NCBI GenBank assembly: GCA_017744605.1
Contig: JAGIAZ010000013.1
Span: 1-64,000, forward strand
Source of the DNA: Sphingobium sp.
GTDB lineage: Bacteria; Pseudomonadota; Alphaproteobacteria; Sphingomonadales; Sphingomonadaceae
Direction: 5' to 3'
DNA: 64,000 nt
A program made the position numbers and the translations under genes. Positions 55,014 to 63,993 of the stretch are shown here, piece after piece (positions within the stretch are counted from its first letter, which is position 1; each line of letters begins with the position of its first letter). Under the pieces are notes generated by a model, which saw nothing but the letters and a program-made list of their open reading frames with translations, had not been told where the DNA came from and ran no database searches.

Positions 55014-56165
55014 ATGACCGATTTTCCCGTCCTGCCGCCTGCCGGCGCTCGCCTCTATCTTCGCCCCATCTGGTTTGCCGATACGCCGGTCGGTCTGCCG
55101 GACGGTGCGGCGCTTCGGTTGGCGGGCGGGCTCATCTGGTTCCAGGGCGTCGAGGCGCTGTGGATCGGCGCGGACGGTGTGCGCGGCAAGGCGCAGGTGC
55201 CGGTCGGGATGCTGGCGGACTGGCAAGCCCGGCTGCCCGATGCACTCGGCGAGCGGGCCGCGTCGCTGATCGCCGGACTCACGGCGGTTCGCCCGGCGCT
55301 GGAACTGGGCGAGCGTGTGCTGCGCTTCGACGCGCCGCACGTCATGGGCATTCTCAATATGACGCCGGACAGCTTCTCGGACGGCGGCAAGCTGATCGGC
55401 GATCCGGAGAAGGCGGCAGACAGCGGCTTCACCATGCAGGTCGCGGGTGTCTCGATCGTCGATATCGGCGGCGAGTCGACGCGGCCCGGCGCGCAGCCGG
55501 TCTGGGAAGGCGACGAAATTGCGCGCGTCGTGCCCGTGATCGAGCGTCTGGCGAAGAGTGGCGTGATCATATCGGCCGACACGCGCAAGGCCGCCGTCAT
55601 GGAAGCCGCGCTGGCGGCGGGTGCCCATATCGTCAATGATGTGACTGGCCTGACGCACGATCCGCGTGCGCTCGACGTCGTCGCCGCGGCCGGCTGTCCG
55701 GTCATTCTCATGCATACGCCCTCGGCTGGTGAAGATCCGCATGGCGGCGCCGTCACCTACAAGGGCGATGCCGTCGGCGGTCCGACGATCGACGCGATCG
55801 TGTTCGATTGGCTCGAGGCACGGATCGCCGTCTGTCTCGCCGCGGGCATTTCCCGGTCAAGGATCATCGTCGATCCCGGCATCGGCTTCGGCAAGGCGCT
55901 CGCGGACGACACGCGTATCCTCAACAATCTGGCGCTGTTCCAGGGGCTCGGCGTGCCGCTGCTGTTCGGTGCGAGCCGCAAGCGCATGGTCGGTGCGCTC
56001 TCCAATGCCGCGCCGGTCGAGGAGCGCCTCGGCGGATCGCTGGCGCTCGCCATGCGGGCCTTCGACAACGCCGCGCAGATCGTCCGAGTCCATGACGTGC
56101 CGGAGACCGTGCAGGCCGCGCGGGTGTGGCGAGGCCTTCGCGATGCCGCGCTCGTCGCCGGCTGA
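55014..56165 (+). CDS. folP: dihydropteroate synthase
   Basis: FolP joins p-aminobenzoate to dihydropterin pyrophosphate in folate synthesis and is the sulfonamide target. The 383-residue protein has a TIM-barrel domain with VMGILNMTPDSFSDGG, VSIVDIGGESTRPGAQPV, IVNDVTG, CPVILMHTPS, IIVDPGIGFGK and LLFGASRKRMVG. An N-terminal extension of about 110 residues precedes it and does not resemble a known enzyme; extensions of this sort occur in other sphingomonad FolP proteins. I chose the ATG at 55014 over a GTG three codons earlier. Confidence 0.93.
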   Translation: MTDFPVLPPAGARLYLRPIWFADTPVGLPDGAALRLAGGLIWFQGVEALWIGADGVRGKAQVPVGMLADWQARLPDALGERAASLIAGLTAVRPALELGERVLRFDAPHVMGILNMTPDSFSDGGKLIGDPEKAADSGFTMQVAGVSIVDIGGESTRPGAQPVWEGDEIARVVPVIERLAKSGVIISADTRKAAVMEAALAAGAHIVNDVTGLTHDPRALDVVAAAGCPVILMHTPSAGEDPHGGAVTYKGDAVGGPTIDAIVFDWLEARIAVCLAAGISRSRIIVDPGIGFGKALADDTRILNNLALFQGLGVPLLFGASRKRMVGALSNAAPVEERLGGSLALAMRAFDNAAQIVRVHDVPETVQAARVWRGLRDAALVAG

Positions 56166-56391
56166 ACAGCAATGATCTGATCCGGGCCGCTGCACGGCTC
56201 GCCGGCGGAATCATGTTCAAATAACTGATTCAACACAGTTCATGGCGCGTGGCGCTGCTCTGCGGCCTCGTGCGTTATCTCTTTGTCGCCGATCGTTTCG
56301 GCGCTGAAACAAATTGTAATACAACTATTAGAAAGCTCACATAATGCGGGATCAGCCGACAAGGCTTCAGGCCCCCCATTGGAGATTCACC

Positions 56392-56682
56392 ATGACCAAG
56401 TTCCCCCTCGTCGCCGCTCTGGCTTTCGCTTTCGCCGCGCCCGCAATGGCCGCTCCCGCCGAGAAGCACAGCTTCACGCAGGACGGCGTGACCTATTTCT
56501 ACACGCAGACCAAGGTCGGCGGCTCGCTCGTCATCAAGGGTTACGCCGAGAACGGCCCGGACTTCTATTATGTCGTCCGCAACGGCCAGGTCGTCGGCAG
56601 AACCGACGATGCCTCGGTCAGCTTCAGCGTGGCCGATGCCATGGCGAACCGCGGTTCGGTCGAGGTCGCCTCGGCCCGCTGA
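56392..56682 (+). CDS. small exported hypothetical protein
   Basis: The 96-residue product has a clear signal peptide (MTKFPLVAALAFAFAAPAMA). A mature chain of about 76 residues is rich in beta strands: HSFTQDGVTYFYTQTKVGG, LVIKGYAENGPDFYYVVRNG and ASVSFSVADAM. I do not know the family by name, though similar short exported proteins occur in sphingomonads. CATTGGAGATTCACC before the ATG gives a good ribosome site. A strong palindrome follows the gene. The gap 56166-56391 upstream is AT-richer and probably holds its promoter. Confidence 0.7.
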   Translation: MTKFPLVAALAFAFAAPAMAAPAEKHSFTQDGVTYFYTQTKVGGSLVIKGYAENGPDFYYVVRNGQVVGRTDDASVSFSVADAMANRGSVEVASAR

Positions 56683-56708
56683 TCCGGCGTTCCACCACCG
56701 CTCCCCCG

Positions 56709-56748
56709 CCGGCCGGCCGCATGCTTCCCCCGCATGCGTGCCGGCCGG
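56709..56748. terminator. hairpin, probable terminator of the small exported gene
   Basis: CCGGCCGGCCGCATGC and GCATGCGTGCCGGCCGG form a long stem with a 7-nt loop. The tail is T-poor (TTCCATTT). It lies 27 bp after the stop and before wecB. Confidence 0.65.
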
Positions 56749-56833
56749 TTCCATTTCGGATATTGCCCGGCTTTACGATCCGCATGCGATGCGCCAGAGT
56801 CGCCCCGTCTCGGGCCGGGGGGGGAACGCGGGC

Positions 56834-57958
56834 ATGAGTGCACAGCGATTGCTTGTCGTCCTCGGGACGCGGCCGGAGGCGATCAAGCTCTTTCCGGTCA
56901 TTCGTTCCTTGCGCGAGCAGCCCGCGCTGGAAACAGTGGTATGCGTGACCGGCCAGCATCGCGCGCTGCTCGACCAGGTGCTCGATCTCGCCGACATCCG
57001 TCCCGACATCGATCTCGACCTGATGACGCCGGGTCAGTCGCTCGACGCCCTGGCGGGACGCCTGCTCAACGGGATCGGGGCCGTGCTCGACGCCGAGCGT
57101 CCCGACCGTGTCATCGTTCAGGGCGACACCGCGAGCGCCAAATGCGCCGCGCTCTCCGCTTATTACCGCCGCATCCCGGTCGTCCATGTCGAGGCGGGCC
57201 TGCGCAGCGGCGATCTCCACCACCCCTGGCCGGAGGAAGGCAATCGCCGCATCATCGCGACGCTGGCCGATCTTCATTTCGCGCCGACGGAGAATGCCGC
57301 GGCGGCGTTGCGGAGCGAGGGTATCCATGCCTCGCGCATCCACATGACCGGAAACAGCGGTATCGACGCGCTGCTTCACGTGCGCGACCTGCTGCGCAGC
57401 AAGGCACGACGCGCGCCCGCGATAGAGGATCTTGCCGAGCGCTTCGCCGGCCGGCGGATCGTTGCCGTCACCTGCCACCGGCGCGAGAATCTGGGCGCGC
57501 TCGCCTCGATCGCGGACGCGCTCAGGATGCTGGCCGCGCGGACCGACGTGGCCATCGTCATGCCGCTTCATCCCAATCCGGAGGTCGGGGCGGTGTTCCG
57601 CACGGCGCTGGAGGACCTGCCGAACGTCGCACTGACCGATCCGCTCGACTATCCCGACTTCGTTGCGCTGCTCGATGCCTGCTATGTCGTTCTCACGGAT
57701 AGCGGCGGCGTCCAGGAAGAGGCCCCGGCGCTCGGCAAGCCCGTATTGGTCATGCGCGAGACGACCGAGCGGCCCGAAGGCATCGCGGCCGGAACCGCGC
57801 GCCTCGTCGGCACCGAGGCTGGCTGCATCGCCGATGAATTGGCCCGCCTGCTCGATGCTCCTGCCGCCTATGCCGCCATGGCCCGTGCGCACAGCCCTTA
57901 TGGGGACGGCCGGGCCTCGGGGCGCATCGCGGCGGTTCTGCGTCAAGAATCCCGTTGA
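56834..57958 (+). CDS. wecB: UDP-GlcNAc 2-epimerase (non-hydrolysing)
   Basis: WecB interconverts UDP-GlcNAc and UDP-ManNAc, giving ManNAc for surface polysaccharide. The 374-residue protein has VVLGTRPEAIKLFPVIRSL, VTGQHRALLDQVLD and VQGDTASAKCAALSAYYRR. VHVEAGLRSGDLHHPWPEEG carries the catalytic acids, and CHRRENLG and LTDSGGVQEEAPALGKPVLV follow. It lacks the features of the hydrolysing form. It is first in the polysaccharide cluster, and the ATG at 56834 gives the normal N-terminus MSAQRLLVVLGTRPEA. Confidence 0.93.
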   Translation: MSAQRLLVVLGTRPEAIKLFPVIRSLREQPALETVVCVTGQHRALLDQVLDLADIRPDIDLDLMTPGQSLDALAGRLLNGIGAVLDAERPDRVIVQGDTASAKCAALSAYYRRIPVVHVEAGLRSGDLHHPWPEEGNRRIIATLADLHFAPTENAAAALRSEGIHASRIHMTGNSGIDALLHVRDLLRSKARRAPAIEDLAERFAGRRIVAVTCHRRENLGALASIADALRMLAARTDVAIVMPLHPNPEVGAVFRTALEDLPNVALTDPLDYPDFVALLDACYVVLTDSGGVQEEAPALGKPVLVMRETTERPEGIAAGTARLVGTEAGCIADELARLLDAPAAYAAMARAHSPYGDGRASGRIAAVLRQESR

Positions 57959-57991
57959 CGCTCGCCGCGGGGCACGCTTACTCGCCCGGCG

Positions 57992-59353
57992 ATGACTGCG
58001 AGACCTGCGCCGTCCAAGGAAGTGGCGCGCCTGCGCCTCTATATCCTGTCCATCCTCATCGATCTTGCGATGCTGGGGATCGCTTTTGCCTTGGCCAACG
58101 CCATGGTGCTGGGTTCGCTCTCCGGCGAGCCGGGCAAGCCCCATGGCCTGGTCATGTTCGCGATGATCGCGCCGGTCTATGCGCTGATCGCAATCAATGG
58201 CGGCGCCTACGGCATTCGCATGATCGGCAATCGCCGGGCGAGTGCAGTGAAGGCGGTGTGGAGCCTCACGCAGGCGGCGCTGCTGACGCTGATCATCATC
58301 TATTTCGGCAAGATCGGCGAACAGCTCTCGCGCCTCACCTTCGTCGTCGGCCTGCTGGTGGGCGGCACCGGCCTGTATGTCGCGCGGATCCTCATGGAGC
58401 GCATTGCGCTCGCCTTGCTCGGCGAGGTGCCGCATTTCACGGTGCTGCTCGTGGACGGCGTCGAGGTGAATGCCCCGCGCGAGGCGCATCTCGTTTTCGC
58501 CAAGGACCTCGGCTTCGATCCGACGATCCGCACTGCCAAGATGGCCGAAAAGCTGGCGCGGGGCGTCGGCGGTGCGGAGCGCATCGTCGTGGCCTGCACG
58601 GCCGAGCGGATGGAGGCCTGGCGCGTGGCCTTGACGGCGCTCTCGGCGAAGGGCGAGCTTCTGGTGCCGGAAATGAGCCGGTTTGCGCCGGCGAAGGTCA
58701 GCCAGTTCGACGATCATCCGACGCTGGTGGTTGCGGGCGGGCCGCTGCTCTTCCGGGATCGGCTGCTCAAGCGCCTGCTCGATGTCTTGGTCAGCTCCTG
58801 TGCCATCCTGCTCCTGTCGCCCGTGCTGATTGCCGCCGCCATCGCCGTGCGCCTGTCCGGACCCGGGCCGATCCTGTTCCGCCAGGCACGCATGGGCAAG
58901 GATGCGCATCCGTTCATGATCCTCAAGTTCCGCACCATGCATGTCGCGCAGACCGATCAGGCTGCGGAAAAGCTGACGGAAAAGGACGATCCGCGCGTGA
59001 CGCGCGTCGGTGCTTTCCTGCGCAAGACGAGCATCGATGAGCTTCCGCAGCTCTTCAACGTGTTGCGCGGCGACATGAGCGTCGTCGGGCCACGCCCCCA
59101 CGCCGCGGCCGCCAAGGCCGCCGACAGCCTCTATTGGGAGGTGGACGAGCGTTATTGGGCGCGCCACTGCATCAAGCCCGGCATGACGGGCCTTGCGCAG
59201 GTGCGCGGCCATCGCGGGCCGACCGACAGCCATGAGGACCTCGTCAACCGGCTCCAGTCGGACCTCGAATATGTGACGAACTGGTCGATCTGGCGCGATC
59301 TGAGGATCATCGTGGCGACACTCGGCGTGCTGGCGCATGACAATGCCTATTAG
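57992..59353 (+). CDS. polyprenyl-phosphate sugar-1-phosphate transferase (WbaP/GumD type)
   Basis: This membrane enzyme probably starts repeat-unit assembly by adding a sugar-1-phosphate to undecaprenyl phosphate. The 453-residue protein has four N-terminal helices (about 14-140) and a soluble linker domain (about 150-250). A helix ([20 protein letters not shown], about 265-285) precedes the conserved bacterial sugar transferase domain with [60 protein letters not shown] and [10 protein letters not shown]. The sugar cannot be told from sequence. It follows wecB at 33 bp. Confidence 0.92.
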   Translation: MTARPAPSKEVARLRLYILSILIDLAMLGIAFALANAMVLGSLSGEPGKPHGLVMFAMIAPVYALIAINGGAYGIRMIGNRRASAVKAVWSLTQAALLTLIIIYFGKIGEQLSRLTFVVGLLVGGTGLYVARILMERIALALLGEVPHFTVLLVDGVEVNAPREAHLVFAKDLGFDPTIRTAKMAEKLARGVGGAERIVVACTAERMEAWRVALTALSAKGELLVPEMSRFAPAKVSQFDDHPTLVVAGGPLLFRDRLLKRLLDVLVSSCAILLLSPVLIAAAIAVRLSGPGPILFRQARMGKDAHPFMILKFRTMHVAQTDQAAEKLTEKDDPRVTRVGAFLRKTSIDELPQLFNVLRGDMSVVGPRPHAAAAKAADSLYWEVDERYWARHCIKPGMTGLAQVRGHRGPTDSHEDLVNRLQSDLEYVTNWSIWRDLRIIVATLGVLAHDNAY

Positions 59354-59370
59354 CGCCAGTCTAATCATAT

Positions 59371-59447
59371 CTCCGTTCGCTTCGAGCGTAGTCGAGAAGC
59401 AGAGGCGCTGTGCGTGCGTGTCTCGACTACGCTCGACACGAACGGAG
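59371..59447. repeat. family C hairpin (C2)
   Basis: CTCCGTTCG-CTTCGAGCGTAG and CTACGCTCGACACGAACGGAG pair around GCAGAGGCGC and TGTGCGTGCG. The right edge supplies GGAGAGGGAGG just before the next gene. Confidence 0.8.
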
Positions 59448-59461
59448 AGGGAGGGCTAAAT

Positions 59462-60595
59462 TTGCTCGATCCCCTCCTCATCGCCCTCATCATCCTCAGC
59501 GCCAGCCTGCTGCTCTGGCCGTTCGTCTTCTATCCGCTGATCTTGCGGCTGCTGCCGACGCGCGCCCTCACGCCCGATTCCGCCGCGCCGCGTCCGTCCG
59601 CTTCCTTGCTCTTCTGCGCGTACAACGAGGCCGCCTCGCTCCCCGCCAAGATCGATAATCTGCGCCTGCTCAAGAGCCGGCATCCCGGTCTCGAGATCCT
59701 CGCCTATGACGATGGCTCGAGCGACGGAACAGGCGATCTGCTCGCGGCCGCCGGCGATCTTCTGACGCTCGTGCGGGGCCCCGGCCGCACCGGCAAGGCG
59801 CATGGCATGAAGCGGCTCGCCGCGCAGGCAAGCGGCGATGTCCTCATCTTCACCGACGCCAACGTCCTGCTGGCGGACGAGGCGGTCGAAAAGCTGTTGC
59901 CCCTTTATTCCGACCCGCAGGTCGGCGGCGTGCTCGGCTCGCTGCATTATGGCGGCACCGGGAAGAGCGCGACGGCCCATGTCGGCGGCCTCTATTGGCG
60001 GATCGAGGAAGCGCTCAAGGATGCCGAATCCCGCACCGGCAATGTCATGGGCGCGGACGGCTCCATCTTCTCCATCCGCCGCGCGCTTTATCCCGCATTT
60101 CCAGACGATGTGCTGGACGACCTGACGGTGTCGATGGCTGTCGTCTTTGCCGGCAAGCGGCTCGTCAAGGCGAAGCATGTCATCGCATATGAAGCCCTGG
60201 TCGCGCAGCGTGCCGACGAATATCGCCGCAAGATCCGCATCTCGGCGCGCGCATGGCATACGCATCGCCATTTGCGCCCCCAACTCACCCGGATGACGGC
60301 GCTGGACCGCTTCAAATATGCCTCGCGCAAGGTCGTGCGCTGGTTCGGGGCGCTGTGGATGGCCATTGGCGGTCTGGCGGCGCTGGCACTCGCATGGCGC
60401 GTTTCGCCCATCATGGCCATTGCCCTGATCGCGGCGGCGATCGTCGTGCTGATGCTGGGATTGCAGATGCGGCGTGGCCCGCTTGCCGCATTGATCGATC
60501 TGTTGCTCGCTTATGTCGCGACGCTGCGTGGCGTCCTGCTCGCCATGGGCGGCAAGACCTTCACCACCTGGGCGCCCGCCAAGTCACGCGACTGA
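59462..60595 (+). CDS. GT2 family glycosyltransferase
   Basis: The 377-residue membrane glycosyltransferase has an N-terminal helix (IALIILSASLLLWPFVFYPLI). A GT2 domain follows with SLLFCAYNEAASLPAKIDNL, LEILAYDDGSSDGTGDLL, VLIFTDANVLL (DxN), MGADGSIFSIRR and DDLTVSMAVVFAG (acidic catalytic motif). Two or three C-terminal helices end the chain. It adds a sugar, probably in polysaccharide assembly. I chose the TTG at 59462 because GGAGGG lies 8 bp upstream. A longer frame from 59414 would translate the repeat itself. The sugar is unknown. Confidence 0.85.
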   Translation: MLDPLLIALIILSASLLLWPFVFYPLILRLLPTRALTPDSAAPRPSASLLFCAYNEAASLPAKIDNLRLLKSRHPGLEILAYDDGSSDGTGDLLAAAGDLLTLVRGPGRTGKAHGMKRLAAQASGDVLIFTDANVLLADEAVEKLLPLYSDPQVGGVLGSLHYGGTGKSATAHVGGLYWRIEEALKDAESRTGNVMGADGSIFSIRRALYPAFPDDVLDDLTVSMAVVFAGKRLVKAKHVIAYEALVAQRADEYRRKIRISARAWHTHRHLRPQLTRMTALDRFKYASRKVVRWFGALWMAIGGLAALALAWRVSPIMAIALIAAAIVVLMLGLQMRRGPLAALIDLLLAYVATLRGVLLAMGGKTFTTWAPAKSRD

Positions 60596-60618
60596 ACGCT
60601 TCCCCGACAAAATTCCCT

Positions 60619-60666
60619 ATTCGTCCTGTTCGAACGAGGCACGCGCCTCGTTCGAACAGGACGAAT
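60619..60666. repeat. family B perfect hairpin (B4)
   Basis: Two 22-bp arms (ATTCGTCCTGTTCGAACGAG and its complement) are separated by only 4 nt. It lies between the GT2 and methyltransferase genes. Confidence 0.85.
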
Positions 60667-60738
60667 GGGCTGCAGGAGCGAAGCCATGACGTATCGCGGC
60701 CCTCGCAATCGTCCGCCACTCTTGTATAGCGCTCAGCC

Positions 60739-61479
60739 ATGATCACGATCCAGCGCGTCACCAAGGCCGTCGGCAAGCATCTTTCGCGCCTCGTCCTCGC
60801 GCTTCGCTATCGGGCGGGCGCAAAGCGCAGCCGCCACTGCCCGGCCTGCCATCACGACGTGGTCGGCTGGTATCGCTATGGCGATGAGCGCGAATGGGGC
60901 TGTCCGCACTGCAATGCGTCGCCCCGGGAGCGGCTGATGCACGCGCTGCTCGATCTCGACGTGATCGCGATCCCGAAAGATGCGGCGATCCTGCATTGCG
61001 CGCCCAATGAAACGAGCCTCGTTCATCGCTTTCGCGCGGGGGCCGGCGACTATGTCCCCGCCGATTTCGATCCGTCGCGCTATCCGCTGCCCGATATTCG
61101 GCAGCTCGACCTGATGGCGCTCGACGACGAGGGGCGCTTCGACGTCATCTATGCCAGCCATGTCATGGAGCATGTCCCCGATGACGCGCAGGTGCTGCGC
61201 AACATCCGCCGGGCGCTGAAGCCTGGCGGCGAAGCCTGGCTCATCGTGCCGCTCTGGCAGAAGGCGAGCGAAGACGGTCCCGCCGATCTGTCGCCGCGCG
61301 AGCGTGAGCGCCGCTTCGGTCAATGGGATCATGTCCGCCAATATGGCCGCGATTTCGCCGACCGCATCCGCGCGGCCGGTCTGGCGGTCGACCTCATCGA
61401 CACGAGCGGCATTCCCACCGCGATGGTGCGTCACATGGCGCTTGGCGACACGCTCTTCCGCGCGCGGCGCACTGGCTGA
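60739..61479 (+). CDS. zinc-ribbon SAM-dependent methyltransferase
   Basis: The 246-residue protein begins with a two-Cys-pair zinc ribbon (CPACHHDVVGWYRYGDEREW, GCPHCNASPRERL). It continues with a reduced class I methyltransferase domain that has ILHCAPNETSLVHRF in place of motif I. ADFDPSRYPLPDIRQLDLMAL and FDVIYASHVMEHVPDDAQVL follow, then LKPGGEAWLIVPL. Such proteins are frequent in O-antigen and exopolysaccharide clusters and may methylate a sugar or lipid-linked oligosaccharide. Its stop is one base before the next start. Confidence 0.85.
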   Translation: MITIQRVTKAVGKHLSRLVLALRYRAGAKRSRHCPACHHDVVGWYRYGDEREWGCPHCNASPRERLMHALLDLDVIAIPKDAAILHCAPNETSLVHRFRAGAGDYVPADFDPSRYPLPDIRQLDLMALDDEGRFDVIYASHVMEHVPDDAQVLRNIRRALKPGGEAWLIVPLWQKASEDGPADLSPRERERRFGQWDHVRQYGRDFADRIRAAGLAVDLIDTSGIPTAMVRHMALGDTLFRARRTG

Positions 61480-61480
61480 C

Positions 61481-62824
61481 GTGGGACAGGAGCGGGGGCT
61501 GGCGCAGGGGGGCGGATTGCTGGCACTGGCTGCGCGGCTGGAGCGGCGCCGCAGCCTGCTGGGCCTCGCCAAGCTCGCCAATGTCGGTCTCGCCATGATC
61601 TGGGGCTTTGCCGTCACCTTCGTGTTCGTGCGGCTGCTGCCCTTCGACGAGTTCCGCACCTTCCTGCTGCTCGTCGCCTTCGCCAATTTCACCATCTCCG
61701 CCGAGCTCGGCTTTTCGACCGTGATCTACAGCCGCCTGCGGCGCGCGAGGCTCGCCGCCGATGCCGCGTTCCGCAGCGAGGAGCTGGGCGTGCTGCTGAT
61801 CTTCATGCTCGGCATCGTGGCGCTGGGTGCGGTCCTGATCGTGGCCGGGCTGCTGGCCGGCGGCATCCGGACGGCACATCCCGCTTTGTTCCTGGCCTTC
61901 TATGCCACGGCCGCGCTTAACCTGGTGACGCTGCTCGCCCGGCGCGCGCTGGCGGCGCTCGATCATAATCTCTGGTGGGAAGCGCTGGATTTCGGGCGGC
62001 GGGTGGCCAGTCTCGTCTTGCTCCTGATCGCGCTGATTGGCTTCCCTATCCTCGTTTCCGTGCTTCTGCAGCTCGCCTTGACGATCATGGTCATCCTGTT
62101 CGGGCTCGGCACCGTGCAGCGGGAACTCGCCATGCCGGTTGGGCATTGGCTGTCCTTTGGCCGGGGCTGGGATCATGTCCGTGCCAACTATCTCGGCGAT
62201 ATCGGCCGGACAGGCGCGCTCACCATTTCGGATATCGCGGCCTACAACGCCCCCTATTTCACCATTGTCGCAGCGACGCATGATCCGCGTCCGCTGTTGC
62301 TCTTCGACTTCGTCTTCAAGATGTCGCGGGCGCTGTCGGCGCTCGTTCGTGCTCTCGTTGAGACGATGCTGCCCGATCTGACGCGGCATTTTCATGCAGG
62401 CGAAATGGCGCGCTTCCGTTCGCAGCTGCGGCGCTGTCTTGCGTTGTCGATCGGCACGGCTCTGGCGCTCGGCCTGTTCCTGCTTGCCGCGGGTCCGCTT
62501 GTGTCATCGGTGATGTTCGATAAGAGGATCGTGCTCGATCATATTGAGCTTACGGTCATTCTTGCGCTGCTCGTCGGTCTCTCGCTGATCTGCGTTTCGG
62601 TCTATCTGCAAAATGGTCTGGGGCGTTTTGCTGCGCTTGTTGCGCCGTCTTTTGCCTTTTTGTGCGGAAGCCTGGCCAGTGTGCCGGCGGCCGGCTGGCT
62701 TGGCGCGATGATCGATGCGCCCTTCGCGTTGCGCTTTGCCATGAGCTATGCGTTCGTTCATGTCGTGATGGCCGCGGTCCATGGCCGCATGCTGGCAAGG
62801 CTCGGAAGAGGCGCGGTTGCATGA
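61481..62824 (+). CDS. oligosaccharide flippase (Wzx-like)
   Basis: The 447-residue protein has about 12 hydrophobic helices with the layout of the MATE/MVF polysaccharide flippase group. LLGLAKLANVGLAMIWGFAV opens the first helix, RALAALDHNLWWEALDFGRR is a typical loop, and RALSALVRALVETMLPDLTR another. It would flip lipid-linked oligosaccharide across the inner membrane. The GTG at 61481 lies two bases after the upstream stop; I know of no other start that keeps the first helix. Its stop overlaps the next start by four bases. Confidence 0.86.
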   Translation: MGQERGLAQGGGLLALAARLERRRSLLGLAKLANVGLAMIWGFAVTFVFVRLLPFDEFRTFLLLVAFANFTISAELGFSTVIYSRLRRARLAADAAFRSEELGVLLIFMLGIVALGAVLIVAGLLAGGIRTAHPALFLAFYATAALNLVTLLARRALAALDHNLWWEALDFGRRVASLVLLLIALIGFPILVSVLLQLALTIMVILFGLGTVQRELAMPVGHWLSFGRGWDHVRANYLGDIGRTGALTISDIAAYNAPYFTIVAATHDPRPLLLFDFVFKMSRALSALVRALVETMLPDLTRHFHAGEMARFRSQLRRCLALSIGTALALGLFLLAAGPLVSSVMFDKRIVLDHIELTVILALLVGLSLICVSVYLQNGLGRFAALVAPSFAFLCGSLASVPAAGWLGAMIDAPFALRFAMSYAFVHVVMAAVHGRMLARLGRGAVA

Positions 62825-63993
62825 AGGTTACGATGCTCGATCCGTCGCTCTTCACCGGGCGCTATGATGACAGTCTGTGCGCAGCATTGGCGCAGCGCGG
62901 CCATGACGTGCGGCTGCTTGGCCGCCCGATGCGCGCGACCGACGCGATCGTGCCGCATGGCTATTCTTATATTCCGCGCTTTTTCGGGTTCGGCGAGGGC
63001 GTGCGGGCGCTGCTGGGCGATGGCGTGTTGGGCAAGGCGGTGAAGGCCTGCGAATATAGTCTCGATGCCGTGGCCGGTCCGCTCGGCGCGCTCGATGGCG
63101 ATGTGGTGCATGCGCAATGGCTGCCGTTCGCCTGGGCCGATGCGCGGCTGCTCGGCCGCCTTGGGCGCCGCTTGGCGCTGGTCCATACCGTCCACAATGC
63201 CCAGGCTTTTCATGGCGATGCGACCGCCGCCGTGCAGGGGCGTGGCTATATCGGGCTGTTGCCGCGTTTCGACGCGCTGATCGTGCATGGCGAGGCGACC
63301 CGCGCCGCGCTGGAGGGGCAGGGGATCGACATGAATCGGGTGCATTTGGTGCCGCATCCGCCCATGAAATTGGCGGTCGCGATGCCCGGCGACCTCGCTT
63401 CGGTGCCTGCCAGGACGCCAAATGTGCCGCGTATTCTCTTTTTTGGGACGATTCGACCCTATAAGGGCCTCGACCTGCTCATCGATGCCGCGATTAACCT
63501 ATGGAAAGACGGCCATAATTTCGAACTGGCCATTGCCGGAAAACCCTTCATGCCCGTTGAGGCCCAATTCGGAAAAATCCACGGCGCCGGCTTCGCCCAT
63601 CGCCTCATCACAGACCTCGGTTTTCTCCCGGAAAGTCGGCTCGACGCGCATCTCAGCCGGGCAGATATCATTGCATTTCCTTACCGCGCGATCGATTCCA
63701 GCGGTGCCTTCCTCTCCGCCCTCAGCTATGGCGCCGCCATGGTAACGAGCGATGCAGGCATGTTCGGCGAGTTGGGCGGGGGCGTCGTAGCGCAATTTCC
63801 CGTTGGCAATGGGGCAGCGCTTGGCAATGTATTGCGCCCGCTGGTTGACGATATGGCCTTGCGTCTGAAATTCGCCAATGCCGCAAAGATGCTTGATGTC
63901 CGTCTCGGCGGTTGGGACCAGGCTGCTGCGGGAACGGAACACGCCTACGAGGCGGCGCTTGCGCACTTCGCCGCCCGAAAGGCAGGCGCATGA
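62821..63993 (+). CDS. GT4 family glycosyltransferase
   Basis: The 390-residue protein has two Rossmann domains. The N-terminal one has SLCAALAQRGHDVRLLGRP and VVHAQWLPFAWADARLLG. The C-terminal GT4 domain has RILFFGTIRPYKGLDLLIDA, ELAIAGKP, FLPESRLDAHLSRADIIAFPYRAIDSSG in parts (LPESRLDAHLSRADIIAFPY) and YGAAMVTSDAGMFGEL, with the donor-binding Glu near the end of this motif. It is a retaining transferase in the polysaccharide cluster. Both ends use ATGA overlaps with neighbours, so the genes are translationally coupled. Confidence 0.9.
   Translation: MKVTMLDPSLFTGRYDDSLCAALAQRGHDVRLLGRPMRATDAIVPHGYSYIPRFFGFGEGVRALLGDGVLGKAVKACEYSLDAVAGPLGALDGDVVHAQWLPFAWADARLLGRLGRRLALVHTVHNAQAFHGDATAAVQGRGYIGLLPRFDALIVHGEATRAALEGQGIDMNRVHLVPHPPMKLAVAMPGDLASVPARTPNVPRILFFGTIRPYKGLDLLIDAAINLWKDGHNFELAIAGKPFMPVEAQFGKIHGAGFAHRLITDLGFLPESRLDAHLSRADIIAFPYRAIDSSGAFLSALSYGAAMVTSDAGMFGELGGGVVAQFPVGNGAALGNVLRPLVDDMALRLKFANAAKMLDVRLGGWDQAAAGTEHAYEAALAHFAARKAGA

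Noticed and set aside
56624-59368. 914-codon frame antisense to wecB and the sugar transferase
   Set aside because: It spans two genes with strong motifs on the other strand and an intervening terminator.
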